A stretch of DNA of 64,000 bases, taken from contig JACKLR010000001.1 of the NCBI GenBank assembly GCA_024235795.1, positions 1,116,001 through 1,180,000 on the forward strand, written 5' to 3'. Source of the DNA: Burkholderiales bacterium. Its GTDB lineage: Bacteria > Pseudomonadota > Gammaproteobacteria > Burkholderiales > Nitrosomonadaceae. Shown piece after piece: positions 20,329 through 29,370 of this stretch (position 1 is its first letter; each line of letters opens with the position of its first letter). The position numbers were made by a program, and so were the translations under genes. The notes beneath the pieces were generated by a model that was not told the DNA's origin, searched no databases, and was given only the letters and a program-made list of their open reading frames with translations.

Positions 20329-21345
20329 ATGGAAATTCATCAAGTCAGCGCTAAACATGGATGGCACTGGATCGCCAATGGCTTTCATATGTTCCGTAAA
20401 GCGCCAATGATTTGGGTATTGGTTTGCTTTACCCTGCTCTTGATCGCCATGACGCTTGCTTTGATCCCTATACTGGGTCAATTTATTTTTACACTGATCT
20501 CGCCGGTTTTCCTGGCTGGCATTATGATCGGATGCCGCGAGCAGGACCAGGGAAGACAACTGGAAATCGTTCATTTATTTGTTGCGTTTAAAACCAATGT
20601 CGCACCGCTGGTTACTGTCGGCGGTATTTATCTTATCGGTCAGGTTTTGATAATCGGTTTGGTCATGATGATCGGCGGCAGCCAAATGACTGACATGCTG
20701 CTCTATGGAAAAAGAGTGGATGAAAGTGAACTGATCAACGTAATGGACAACATGCTGACGGCTTCGTTGGTTGCACTGTTATTATCCATACCATTGATGA
20801 TGGCTGCCTGGTTTTCGCCCTTACTGGTTGTTTTCCATAATCTTCAGCCCATTCCGGCAATGAAAAAAAGCTTTTTTGCCTGCCTGAAAAATATTATACC
20901 GTTCCAGCTGTATGGCATATTACTGATTATTTTCAGTTTGATTGCATTTATGCCCTATGGCGCAGGTCTCGTGATATTGATACCGACTATTTTTGCTTCT
21001 ATTTATGTGAGCTACAAAGATATCTTCCTGGGCGAGGAGGTCAGTATTTCGGAGGATTATTATTCGAAAGGAGATTTTCAGAAAGCAACCTGGTCAAACG
21101 GTGAGGACGATTCCGAACCAGTCAAAAAAGAAGAAAAAGCCGAGGAAAAAACAGAAGAACGCAAACAGCGCGATACCTATTCCGAAAAGAGTCCGCTTGC
21201 CGCTGAAGGTGATATCGTTGAATGCCATCAATGCAAGATACTTATTCCCAAAGAAGAAGCGATTCGTTTTCAGGGGCACTTTTTTTGCAACGACGAGCAT
21301 TTTCAGCAATATCAGGACAGCATGGACGCCGACTCAAAAAAATAG
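20329..21345 (+). CDS. BPSS1780-family membrane protein with PP0621-like Cys tail
   Basis: A 338-residue protein with GGAG 7 bases before ATG 20329. Residues 1-235 form a polytopic membrane domain (about six hydrophobic segments) opening 'QVSAKHGWHWIANGF', the BPSS1780-family signature. After a highly charged Lys/Glu linker (about 245-285), the last 45 residues carry 'VECHQCKILIPKEEAIRF' and 'GHFFCNDEH', the C-x-x-C...C-x-x-x-H pattern of small PP0621-type proteins, probably a zinc knuckle. The two modules are usually separate. Function of both is unknown. A strong hairpin terminator follows. Confidence 0.75.
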   Translation: MEIHQVSAKHGWHWIANGFHMFRKAPMIWVLVCFTLLLIAMTLALIPILGQFIFTLISPVFLAGIMIGCREQDQGRQLEIVHLFVAFKTNVAPLVTVGGIYLIGQVLIIGLVMMIGGSQMTDMLLYGKRVDESELINVMDNMLTASLVALLLSIPLMMAAWFSPLLVVFHNLQPIPAMKKSFFACLKNIIPFQLYGILLIIFSLIAFMPYGAGLVILIPTIFASIYVSYKDIFLGEEVSISEDYYSKGDFQKATWSNGEDDSEPVKKEEKAEEKTEERKQRDTYSEKSPLAAEGDIVECHQCKILIPKEEAIRFQGHFFCNDEHFQQYQDSMDADSKK

Positions 21346-21348
21346 ACC

Positions 21349-21375
21349 CAAGGAGACTTGGACTCTCCTTGTTTT
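21349..21375 (+). terminator. Rho-independent terminator after the BPSS1780-family gene
   Basis: CAAGGAGA (21349-21356) pairs perfectly with TCTCCTTG (21364-21371) across a 7-base loop and is followed by TTTT. A second perfect 10 bp inverted repeat, CAGGACTGAG / CTCAGTCCTG (21403-21412 and 21424-21433), lies 30 bp downstream without a T-tract. Confidence 0.75.
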
Positions 21376-21489
21376 GTGTAATATTCTATTACATCTGAAT
21401 TCCAGGACTGAGGTTGATATCCGCTCAGTCCTGATACAGCCCTGTTGAAACTACATAAGATTCCAGAAATGGAAAAAATAGCTATGCGG

Positions 21490-21900
21490 CTAACTTTGCC
21501 TGTTTTTATTATTGCTACCGGATTTTCCACCTTCTCGAGTTACCGTCGTTTCTTCAATAATCTCGGCATCCTCCACAATAACGGAATCCGGATACTCCGC
21601 GCCCTGCGAAGATTGTCTTGACTGTACAGATTCCTCTTCCCGCTGCATGGCGTGACGAAATTTTCTTCGCAACCACCAGATTCTCACACCAAAAACAACA
21701 GCAATAATTGAAAACAAGGCAACAAAAATAGTAAAAAAGAACACCCCCAATACGGCCATCAAAGCCAATACCGGAATCATAATCGCTATGGCAACCCAAC
21801 GGTTTATCGGCGATACTGGCACACGATCCTGTGAATTGCCGTCTTCTTGACCATAACTCGATATTCTTCTGATAATAATTCTGCGTTGTTCATCGTTCAT
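21490..21900 (-). CDS. Small membrane protein of unknown function
   Basis: A 136-residue protein not recognised as a named family. Residues about 33-78 hold two adjacent transmembrane helices (from 'RWVAIAIMIPVLALMAVLG' to 'FGVRIWW'), followed by a basic juxtamembrane patch and an acidic, Ser/Glu-rich cytoplasmic-looking tail. Its ATG overlaps the pepP stop in an ATGA arrangement, so it is almost certainly cotranscribed and translationally coupled with pepP. Confidence 0.7.
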   Translation of the reverse strand: MNDEQRRIIIRRISSYGQEDGNSQDRVPVSPINRWVAIAIMIPVLALMAVLGVFFFTIFVALFSIIAVVFGVRIWWLRRKFRHAMQREEESVQSRQSSQGAEYPDSVIVEDAEIIEETTVTREGGKSGSNNKNRQS

Positions 21901-23204
21901 TGCATTAACTCCTCTATTTCTTTCACCGTTTTGGGTGCTGCAATAGTTAATAGTTCACTGCCATCAGGCTTAACCAAAACGTCGTCCTCTATACGCACGC
22001 CGATATCCCAGAAGTGTTTGGGTACGTTTTCTGCCGGGCGGATATAACAACCCGGTTCGACGGTTAACGTCATTCCGGGACGCAATTCGCGCCATTGACC
22101 CTGTTGCTTGTACTCACCGGCATCGTGGACATCCATTCCCAGCCAATGACCAGTTCGGTGCATATAAAAGCGTTTGTAATCTTCCGATTCCAGTACACTG
22201 TCCACACTGCCCTGACATAAGCCAAAATCAATAAAACCCTGTGCCAGCACCTGCAACGCAGCCTGATGCAGATCATTCCAGGTATTGCCGGGCCTGACTT
22301 TGTCTATGGCTGCCTGCTGTGCTGACAAAACCAGCTGATAAACATCCTTTTGCGCTGGCGAAAACTGGCCATTGACCGGAAAAGTCCGCGTAATATCGGA
22401 TGCATAGCCATCCAACTCGCACCCGGCATCAATCAACAACAAATCCCCTGACTTTAATTGTGCATTATTTTCAATATAATGCAAAACACAGGCATTCCCG
22501 CCGCCAGCCACAATGGACGAATAGGCTGGCGCCCGCGCACCCAATCGATGAAAGGTATACAACAACTCGGCTTCAACTTCGTATTCATATTTTTCCGGTT
22601 GTGTCGCCTGCATGGCCCGCCGGTGGGCCTGCACGGAAATATCCGCAGCACGCCGCATGATCTGCAATTCCGATTCATCCTTGATCAGACGCATTTCATC
22701 AAGCAATGTCCGGTAATCGCGTATTTCAGTCGGCGCCGTCACGCCGCTGCGGCTTTGTCCGCGCACCTGGTTGATCCAGCCCGCTATACGCCCGTCCCAG
22801 ACCGGATCATGTCCCGTCGCCGAATAGACAGCGCCCTTGTCAGCCAACAGTCCGGGCAGCATTTCATCGAGTTTTGCAATCGAATAGGCTTCATCAAATC
22901 CGAATTTTTCCCTGGCAAGATCCGGCCCATAGCGAAAACCATCCCAGATTTCGCGTTCAATATCTTTGTCGCGGCAAAACAAAATATGTCTGACCGCGTC
23001 CTTTTCCGATTCTGCCACAACAACCAGTACCGCTTCCGGTTCGTTAAAACCGGTTAAATAATAAAAATAGCTGTCAAATCGATACGGATAATGCGCATCC
23101 CGGTTGCGCAACCGTTCCGGCGCAGTCGGCACAATCGCCACACTATTTTGCATTTGTGCAGCCATCACTTTGCGTCGCGCCACGTAATGTTCAATATCTG
23201 TCAT
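21897..23204 (-). CDS. pepP: Xaa-Pro aminopeptidase P
   Basis: A 435-residue dinuclear-metal peptidase of the pita-bread fold that removes an N-terminal residue preceding proline. The N-terminal creatinase-like domain is at about 1-170. The catalytic half has the two metal Asp in 'LLIDAGCELDGYASDITRTFP', the His in 'HRTGHWLGMDVHDAG', and Glu residues in 'LTVEPGCYI' and 'GVRIEDDVLV'. The gene is followed by a coupled small membrane protein. In related genomes ubiH-like genes often follow pepP, but not here. Confidence 0.93.
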   Translation of the reverse strand: MTDIEHYVARRKVMAAQMQNSVAIVPTAPERLRNRDAHYPYRFDSYFYYLTGFNEPEAVLVVVAESEKDAVRHILFCRDKDIEREIWDGFRYGPDLAREKFGFDEAYSIAKLDEMLPGLLADKGAVYSATGHDPVWDGRIAGWINQVRGQSRSGVTAPTEIRDYRTLLDEMRLIKDESELQIMRRAADISVQAHRRAMQATQPEKYEYEVEAELLYTFHRLGARAPAYSSIVAGGGNACVLHYIENNAQLKSGDLLLIDAGCELDGYASDITRTFPVNGQFSPAQKDVYQLVLSAQQAAIDKVRPGNTWNDLHQAALQVLAQGFIDFGLCQGSVDSVLESEDYKRFYMHRTGHWLGMDVHDAGEYKQQGQWRELRPGMTLTVEPGCYIRPAENVPKHFWDIGVRIEDDVLVKPDGSELLTIAAPKTVKEIEELMQ

Positions 23205-23238
23205 GATTTTTTGTTCAATCTCAAAAACCCCAAGATCA

Positions 23239-23937
23239 TTATCCTTGTTGATCGCTTAGTTGTCTATTCAACTGACCTAGCCTTTCAGGTGTGCCGATAT
23301 CCATCCAGGTGCCGGCATAATATGCGCCGGTAACTTTTTTTTGATTAATTGCCGTACGCAATATCGGCGCAAGTTTAGCCGGCAGACCGGACTCCACGTC
23401 CTTAAACAGTAACGGATGATAAATACCAATGCCACTGAATGTCAGGCGATTGTCACCGGTCAATTCGACCTGGTTGTGTAATAATGCAAAATCGCCCGCA
23501 GCATGATGCGGCGGATTATCCACCAGAATCAGGTGCGCAAGCGGAGCGGAATCAACCTGGTGCATGGCTTTCAAAACCGGCAGCAGTACTGCGTAGTCAA
23601 ATTCGCAATAAATATCGGCATTGACCACCAGAAACGGCCTGCTGTAAGCGTCATCAGTTAGTAATGGCAATGCATTGGCAATACCGCCCGCTGTCTCCAG
23701 CACCACCTTCTCGGGTGAATACGTGATACGGACACCATAACGCTCCCCGCAGCCCAAAGCGGCTTCAATCATTTCTCCCAGATAAGCATGATTGATCACG
23801 ATATCCTTGAAGCCCGCCCGTTCAAGGCTTTTGATTTGATATTCAATCAACGCATCGTTACCCGCCTGTAACAATGGTTTCGGCGTGCTATCGGTCAATG
23901 GGCGCATGCGTTCACCGCGACCGGCAGCCAGAATCAT
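23239..23937 (-). CDS. murU: N-acetylmuramate 1-phosphate uridylyltransferase
   Basis: A sugar-nucleotidyltransferase of about 232 residues. It begins with 'MILAAGRGERMRPLTDSTPKPL', the G-x-G-x-R-M-x-P-L-T nucleotide-binding motif, and contains 'VVNADIYCEFDY' (metal Asp) and 'WMDIGTPERL'. MurU makes UDP-MurNAc from MurNAc-1-P in the recycling route that bypasses de novo, fosfomycin-sensitive synthesis. It follows amgK by 19 bp, which decides MurU over a general glucose-1-P thymidylyltransferase. The frame is open further upstream into amgK (ATG 24006), but the motif normally sits at the N-terminus. Confidence 0.85.
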   Translation of the reverse strand: MILAAGRGERMRPLTDSTPKPLLQAGNDALIEYQIKSLERAGFKDIVINHAYLGEMIEAALGCGERYGVRITYSPEKVVLETAGGIANALPLLTDDAYSRPFLVVNADIYCEFDYAVLLPVLKAMHQVDSAPLAHLILVDNPPHHAAGDFALLHNQVELTGDNRLTFSGIGIYHPLLFKDVESGLPAKLAPILRTAINQKKVTGAYYAGTWMDIGTPERLGQLNRQLSDQQG

Positions 23938-23956
23938 CGCTTTGTAACTTGCTGTT

Positions 23957-24958
23957 TCAGAAGGTATAGCCAACTTTTGATTCCGATGCGTTATTGTCCA
24001 GTTCATCGAGCAAACCGAGCAAGGGACGCAATTCATGATAGCGTTCGCACGCTTTGCGTAGATAATTCATGACCAGAGGCATATCATCCAGATAGGCGTT
24101 TTTGCTATCCCGATAGCACAAACGCGCAAAAATACCGAGCACCTTGATATGGCGCTGCACGCCCATCCACTCGAAATCACGGTAAAAATCGCCGAAATCA
24201 TCCGCCACAGGCAATCCGGCATTGCGCGCCTTTTCCCAGTAACGGATAGCCCAGTCGAGAATACGTTCTTCATCCCAGGTGATATATGCATCTTTCAACA
24301 ACGATACCAGATCGTAGGTCACTGGACCCACTACGGCATCCTGGAAATCGAGAATACCGGGATTCGGTGTTGTCACCATCAGGTTACGCGAATGATAATC
24401 CCGGTGCACGAAAACACGGGGTTGAGACAAATTGTTCTGAACAATTCGTGTAAACACCTGCTCGAGAACTGTTTTTTGTACGGCGCTCAGGTCAAGTTGC
24501 AAATGCCTGGCGATATACCAGTCAGGAAAAAGACTCAGCTCAAAACGCAATAGCGCTTCATCATACTGTGGCAAATCATCGAGGTGTCGTGTCAACTGCA
24601 TTTTGATCAACGCATCCGTCGCCTCAGAATACAGACTATTTGCTTCTTCGGGCTGATCTGTCAGTGCCTGCAGATAGGTCAAATTGCCCAGATCGGACAG
24701 CAACAAAAACCCCTGTCCCAGATCCTTGGCCCGTATTGTCGGAACATTTACAGCCTGCTCGAGTAATTGCGCCACATGCACGAACGGGGTGCAATCTTCC
24801 TGCTGTGGCGGCGCGTCCATGGCTATAAATGTCTCATTATCTGAAATGACACGAAAATAACGCCGGAAACTGGCATCCACTGATGCCGGTTGCAACGTAA
24901 ACGACATTTCAGGATATTGCTGTTGTATCCAGTTTTCAAGGTGTTGCAAACGATTCAT
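23957..24958 (-). CDS. amgK: N-acetylmuramate/N-acetylglucosamine anomeric kinase
   Basis: A 333-residue APH-fold kinase. The Brenner motif is 'FVHRDYHSRNLMV' (catalytic Asp, Asn) and the metal Asp is in 'ILDFQDAVVGP'. AmgK phosphorylates recycled MurNAc and GlcNAc at the anomeric carbon and hands MurNAc-1-P to MurU, encoded next in the operon. A homoserine- or aminoglycoside-kinase role is less likely given the murU partner and the 'DFQDAVVGP' form of the motif. Confidence 0.87.
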   Translation of the reverse strand: MNRLQHLENWIQQQYPEMSFTLQPASVDASFRRYFRVISDNETFIAMDAPPQQEDCTPFVHVAQLLEQAVNVPTIRAKDLGQGFLLLSDLGNLTYLQALTDQPEEANSLYSEATDALIKMQLTRHLDDLPQYDEALLRFELSLFPDWYIARHLQLDLSAVQKTVLEQVFTRIVQNNLSQPRVFVHRDYHSRNLMVTTPNPGILDFQDAVVGPVTYDLVSLLKDAYITWDEERILDWAIRYWEKARNAGLPVADDFGDFYRDFEWMGVQRHIKVLGIFARLCYRDSKNAYLDDMPLVMNYLRKACERYHELRPLLGLLDELDNNASESKVGYTF

Positions 24959-25196
24959 GCTGATTATTAAAACGTTTAAAAATTTCTGAGGATGACCCTG
25001 CCGTCAAATCCTGTTACGATCAAACCGTTGATATTTTAATATTCAGAAGTGGAACAGCAGTCCATAACAGTAGATAATAGCAGTACTTGACTGAAAAACA
25101 CCCGTCATCGAAATCGTAATGACGGTAGTGGGATTTTATCACGTCGTGTTCATTCCCAACCTACCAGAAGTCACAATTTATATCATGGAGAAAAAT

Positions 25197-25493
25197 ATGC
25201 TGAATAAAAATGTCATTGAGGAAATCAATTCCAAAGTCAGTGAGATACTGCAAAACAGTCCTGCAAAGGATGTTGAGAAAAATATGCGCGCCGTGCTATC
25301 TGGCGTTTTCTCCCGTCTGGATTTGGTCACACGCGATGAGTTTGACATCCAGCAGGAAGTGCTGCAACGAACCCGCGAGAAACTGACTCAACTGGAAAGC
25401 AAAGTACAGGAACTGGAACAACAACTCGGCTTGTCCGAGACGGAAACCAAATCAGCTTCAGATACCGGAACGGCACAAACCAGTTCAACATAA
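25197..25493 (+). CDS. ubiK: Ubiquinone biosynthesis accessory factor UbiK
   Basis: A 98-residue protein of the YqiC/BMFP family: an N-terminal amphipathic region ('NVIEEINSKVSEIL...PAKDVEKNMRAVL') and a C-terminal coiled coil ('EKLTQLESKVQELEQQL'). It trimerises, binds lipid and assists the late steps of ubiquinone synthesis with UbiJ. ATG 25197 has GGAG 6 bases upstream. A longer frame from 25119 would add 26 residues unlike the family. The tail is a short Thr/Ser-rich extension. Confidence 0.85.
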   Translation: MLNKNVIEEINSKVSEILQNSPAKDVEKNMRAVLSGVFSRLDLVTRDEFDIQQEVLQRTREKLTQLESKVQELEQQLGLSETETKSASDTGTAQTSST

Positions 25494-25571
25494 CAGCATG
25501 GATGCAGATATCAAGCCTTCCATCGCTGCATTAATGAACCCGCGCACAAGAAATGCGCCCATGCTTTCCAA

Positions 25572-27080
25572 ATGCCTCTAGCTGTTTTATACAGCCGCGC
25601 ACTTTCCGGCATGGATGCACCACTGGTTACGGTTGAAACGCATATCGCCAACGGCCTGCCAAGCTTCACTATCGTCGGCCTGCCGGAAACCGAAGTCAAG
25701 GAAAGCAAGGATCGTGTCAGGGCGGCGCTGCAAACCGCGCATTTTAAAATCCCGGCGCAACGCATTACAATCAATCTGGCCCCTGCCGATTTACCCAAGG
25801 AAAGCGGCCGCTTTGATCTGCCGATTGCTTTGGGCATTCTGGCCGCATCCGGTCAAATCCCTGCCGACAAACTCGATCAGTATGAATGGGCAGGAGAACT
25901 GGCGCTGACCGGCGAACTGCGCCCGATTCATGGCGCATTGGCCATGACCTACAGCGCATCCCGATCAGGCCGCAGTTTCGTTCTGCCGCACCAAAATGCA
26001 TCTGAAGCTGCGCTGGTCAAAAAAGCACATGTTTATGCCGCGCACTCATTATTACAGATTTGCGCCCATCTCACAGGAGACAAACCATTAGCCATTTATA
26101 ACTGCATTCCCGAACGGCAAAACCATACCCCTGATTACCCGGATATGGCGGAAGTCAAAGGACAGGTTCAAGTCAAACGCGCTTTGGAAATTGCCGCAGC
26201 CGGAAATCACAGCGTTCTGATGACAGGCCCGCCTGGCACCGGAAAATCCATGCTCGCCGCACGGTTTCCCGGCATACTGCCACCCATGTCTGAAGTCGAA
26301 GCTTTGGAATCCGCTGCTATCCAGTCCCTCAGCCACGGTAGTTTCGATATCGCCAACTGGAAGCGCAGGCCCTACCGCGCGCCACACCATACTGCATCCG
26401 GCGTAGCACTCGTAGGTGGCGGCAGCCACCCCCGTCCCGGAGAAATCTCGCTAGCGATGCATGGCGTATTGTTTCTTGATGAACTCGCCGAATTTGACCG
26501 CAAAGTGCTCGAAGTACTGCGTGAACCACTCGAATCCGGAAAAATAACCATCTCCCGCGCGGCGCGTCAGGCCGAGTTCCCCGCCCGTTTCCAGCTTATC
26601 GCAGCAATGAATCCCTGCCCTTGCGGCTACCTGGGTCATCCTTCCGGCAAATGTCACTGCACCCCCGACCAGATCGCACGCTATCGCGGAAAAATTTCCG
26701 GACCGCTATTGGATCGCATCGACCTGCAAATTGAAGTCCCGGCGATACCGCAGGATGAACTGATACGAAAGCAGACATCGGGAGAAAAAAGCGAAACGAT
26801 TCGGCATCGCGTTGAAAACGCTTATCATCTTCAAACCAACCGGCAGAAGAAAACCAACAGTCAACTCAGCGTCAAGGAAATCGACCGGTTCTGTGTACTC
26901 GACACCGTCAGCGAAAACCTGCTCAAACAGGCTATCAGCCGCTTGAATCTTTCCGCCCGCGCGTATCATCGCATCCTTAAAGTCGCACGAACGATTGCGG
27001 ATTTAGCGCGTGTAGATCAAATCAGCAGCCAGCATATTGCCGAAGCGATCCAATATCGAAAGATGGATAGGCATTCGTAA
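25572..27080 (+). CDS. comM: YifB/ComM family Mg-chelatase-like AAA+ ATPase
   Basis: A 502-residue AAA+ protein. It starts with a Lon-protease-like domain ('ANGLPSFTIVGLPETEVKES', about 1-170), followed by the Mg-chelatase ATPase core with Walker A 'GPPGTGKSM' and Walker B 'GVLFLDELAEF', the cysteine-rich 'MNPCPCGYLGHP...CHC' block and a C-terminal helical domain ('RAYHRILKVARTIADLA'). In Vibrio and Haemophilus ComM is a helicase that promotes branch migration in natural transformation. A decayed fragment of the same gene lies at 29371-29705. Confidence 0.93.
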   Translation: MPLAVLYSRALSGMDAPLVTVETHIANGLPSFTIVGLPETEVKESKDRVRAALQTAHFKIPAQRITINLAPADLPKESGRFDLPIALGILAASGQIPADKLDQYEWAGELALTGELRPIHGALAMTYSASRSGRSFVLPHQNASEAALVKKAHVYAAHSLLQICAHLTGDKPLAIYNCIPERQNHTPDYPDMAEVKGQVQVKRALEIAAAGNHSVLMTGPPGTGKSMLAARFPGILPPMSEVEALESAAIQSLSHGSFDIANWKRRPYRAPHHTASGVALVGGGSHPRPGEISLAMHGVLFLDELAEFDRKVLEVLREPLESGKITISRAARQAEFPARFQLIAAMNPCPCGYLGHPSGKCHCTPDQIARYRGKISGPLLDRIDLQIEVPAIPQDELIRKQTSGEKSETIRHRVENAYHLQTNRQKKTNSQLSVKEIDRFCVLDTVSENLLKQAISRLNLSARAYHRILKVARTIADLARVDQISSQHIAEAIQYRKMDRHS

Positions 27081-27227
27081 AAATGATCGGAAAAATTCTT
27101 TTGCTGGATAATATGTCGCAATGCAAGACTAGATACCTTTTTGTTCTTGATTCGCGACCCTGTTTTGCGTTGGATAAATGTGAGGGATAGCGCAGCACGT
27201 CCACCACTCGGACGGTTCATCAACAAA

Positions 27228-27254
27228 AAAGCCGGATCAAAACAATCCGGCTTT
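27228..27254. terminator. Strong bidirectional terminator
   Basis: AAAGCCGGAT (27228-27237) and ATCCGGCTTT (27245-27254) are perfectly complementary across a 7-base loop. The stem ends in A/T runs on both sides, so it can stop transcription from comM (+) and from the small gene at 27293-27577 (-). Confidence 0.85.
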
Positions 27255-27292
27255 AGGCAGTTTTAAAAGACTATAATGCGTTATAACTTAGC

Positions 27293-27577
27293 TTAGAACG
27301 TAGTAGCGGCTTTTTGAATATCCATATACAGTTGGCATGGATCATCGCCATTCTCCAACCGGGAAGACCATTCTTCGACCAGCTTTCTACGCTTTTCAAT
27401 CCGCGCTGGTCGGCTACTAACTTCCAATAATGATCGCTTCCCAACTTCGATCATATGTTTCGCACCATATCTACATCTTCCTGCTTCATCATCAGGCAAT
27501 GCTGCAGACCCAGCATTTAGCGACGAAGTTGTCATTATTGCTATTAATATTTGGATATAGAACAGTTTCTTTAACAT
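27293..27577 (-). CDS. Small exported protein of unknown function
   Basis: A 94-residue protein with an N-terminal signal peptide (MLKKLFYIQILIAIMTT, likely cut near 'LNAGSA'). The mature part is short, helical and charged, with two cysteines ('GRCRYGAKHM' and 'DDPCQLY') that could form a disulfide in the periplasm. No family was recognised. It converges on comM and shares the bidirectional terminator. Confidence 0.6.
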   Translation of the reverse strand: MLKKLFYIQILIAIMTTSSLNAGSAALPDDEAGRCRYGAKHMIEVGKRSLLEVSSRPARIEKRRKLVEEWSSRLENGDDPCQLYMDIQKAATTF

Positions 27578-27621
27578 ATAATTTAGCTCCTTAAATTAAC
27601 TGTATTATTATCGACATAATG

Positions 27622-27871
27622 AGTCGTTCCTGAAAACATGTCAGCCGAAAATTTTCAGTACAGTGATACGAAGCAGTAATTGCGATTTAATCCCTGCGTT
27701 CTCTTTCATTCCGAAATTATCGGCAAAACATCTTATTCTTGCAATATTTTCCGAGGAAGAAAGCACCAAAGAATGGCCAATAACAGGCTCAGAGGCTGCG
27801 CACCTTCTGCATTGTTTGCGTTTCTTGTCTTCTCTGATGTCAAATGCTTGAGGATAATCTCAGGAACGACT
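27622..27871. repeat. 250 bp segment bounded by 12 bp inverted repeats (MITE-like)
   Basis: AGTCGTTCCTGA at 27622-27633 is the exact reverse complement of TCAGGAACGACT at 27860-27871. The enclosed segment has no convincing gene. No target duplication is visible, so it may be a relic or a chance pairing. Confidence 0.4.
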
Positions 27872-28206
27872 ATTTGTTTGACGAACATGAACAAGGAATC
27901 GCCGAGTCAATTCATCATAAAAAAATCAGCAAAGTTGCTGCTATTAAAATTGCAGCACACAAATATAGTTTGATTTCTATTTTTTCTGGCATCACTGTAT
28001 GTCTTTAAAGTGTATTGTTTAAACTACTCTGTGTTAAATGAATATCTGGGTTTTCAAAAAAACAATACCTCTCAATACATTACTTGTGTCAATAGCGAAA
28101 CTATTGGCATATTCAAACCACTGTTTCCTATTTCCCTTTCTGCTTATTAACTTGATACACCGTTATTCTGCAGATATCACCAGTTTATTTCCGTTTATTC
28201 CGGTAA

Positions 28207-28434
28207 ATGGCTGTCACCCGGAAACTTTATAATTCGTTGCATTGGCTTCAATATAAAGATGGCGATGCGCGACAAAAAATTTCAGTCAAGACACAGCCAG
28301 AAAATATGGAGAGCAATGTAAATATTGACAACCACTTAGACAATGCCATGAGCATCAAGCAGTTAAACGCGATCAATTCATATAACCCCAAAAAAGTGTC
28401 ACTCCTTTACAACTCGGCCGAAAAAATCGGCTAA
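28207..28434 (+). CDS. Possible small hydrophilic protein
   Basis: A 75-residue frame just upstream of the HDOD gene with a hydrophilic, Asn/Lys-rich composition and no recognisable domain. No clear Shine-Dalgarno precedes 28207; an internal ATG near 28306 would give 42 residues. It lies in a 900 bp region (27578-28493) otherwise without convincing genes, so it may be non-coding. Confidence 0.25.
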   Translation: MAVTRKLYNSLHWLQYKDGDARQKISVKTQPENMESNVNIDNHLDNAMSIKQLNAINSYNPKKVSLLYNSAEKIG

Positions 28435-28493
28435 TACGAAGACGTAATATTTCGAAAAAGCAGGCCCAAACATATTCTGGAGGATAACAGCCC

Positions 28494-29357
28494 ATGTCTA
28501 GCGACAGCAATCAAATGGATTTTCTTGAGTGTATAGATTCACTTCCCGCCATGCCGGCTATTGCGCAAAAAATACTTGCATTACCGCTCAATACAGACCA
28601 GGGCGAAGCTGAACTGCTTAGACTCATCGCACAAGACCCGCAAACCTCCGCGAAGATTATCGGGCTGTCAAACACAGCGCTGTTTGGTGCGCCAGGCAGT
28701 ATCAATTCCGTGAGAGATGCCACTATGAGGTTGGGTATGACACAAGTCAAAGCAATTGCTGTCAGCATGGCAACTTTATCGTCATTGACAAAGCAGTCCG
28801 AGGGTAAGTTGAAATTCGCGGATTTCTGGGCACACAGCCTGGCCATTGCGAATACCATGCGTATTCTCACGCGGCATATGCCACCACGTATGCGACCAAT
28901 GGAAGATAAAATATTCCTTGCCGGACTATTACATGATATTGGATATTACGTGCTAAGTTATATCGATATCAGTATCAGCAATGCGCTTCATGAAAAATTG
29001 AATGCTGACACAAGCATGCCCTTGCTGGATATCGAGAACAATTTACTGGGTACGCATCATGGCGAGATAGGCGCCCAACTTGGCAAGCATTGGGGACTGC
29101 CAGAAGAGATTATTGCCGTAATGCGCTATCACCACATGCCGGAAAACGAGCAGGCACAGATCGGTCAACCGCTAGTCAGCCTGGTTAATATTGCAGAAAA
29201 ATTACTTCCGGACTTCGGCATTACAGAGCATACAGCTCATGAAGTTACCGAACAGGAATGGGCAAGCATTCACATCGATATTAATAAGGTAAACACAATT
29301 GTCGAAGAGATCGAACAAGTTGCCGAGAAAACCAGGCAACTAGCTGACGCTGCCTAA
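28494..29357 (+). CDS. HDOD domain signal-transduction protein
   Basis: A 287-residue single-domain protein. It has the HDOD N-terminal pattern 'LPAMPAIAQKILALP', followed by 'LIAQDPQTSAKIIGLSNTALFG', 'DATMRLGMTQVKAIA' and the degenerate HD part 'LAGLLHDIGYYVL' with 'HHGEIGAQLGKHWGLPEEI'. HDOD proteins lack full phosphodiesterase chemistry and act as regulators in c-di-GMP, motility or stress pathways. A good GGAGG precedes ATG 28494. It stands alone, and a comM fragment begins about 14 bp after its stop. Confidence 0.85.
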   Translation: MSSDSNQMDFLECIDSLPAMPAIAQKILALPLNTDQGEAELLRLIAQDPQTSAKIIGLSNTALFGAPGSINSVRDATMRLGMTQVKAIAVSMATLSSLTKQSEGKLKFADFWAHSLAIANTMRILTRHMPPRMRPMEDKIFLAGLLHDIGYYVLSYIDISISNALHEKLNADTSMPLLDIENNLLGTHHGEIGAQLGKHWGLPEEIIAVMRYHHMPENEQAQIGQPLVSLVNIAEKLLPDFGITEHTAHEVTEQEWASIHIDINKVNTIVEEIEQVAEKTRQLADAA

Positions 29358-29370
29358 ACGATTCGGGTTG

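Noticed and set aside
22458..23057. 199-codon plus-strand frame opposite pepP
   Set aside because: It is antisense to a strongly conserved aminopeptidase gene.
27680..27973. 97-codon frame in the 27.6-28.5 kb region
   Set aside because: It lies within the MITE-like segment, overlaps another equally weak frame, and has no ribosome site or family pattern.
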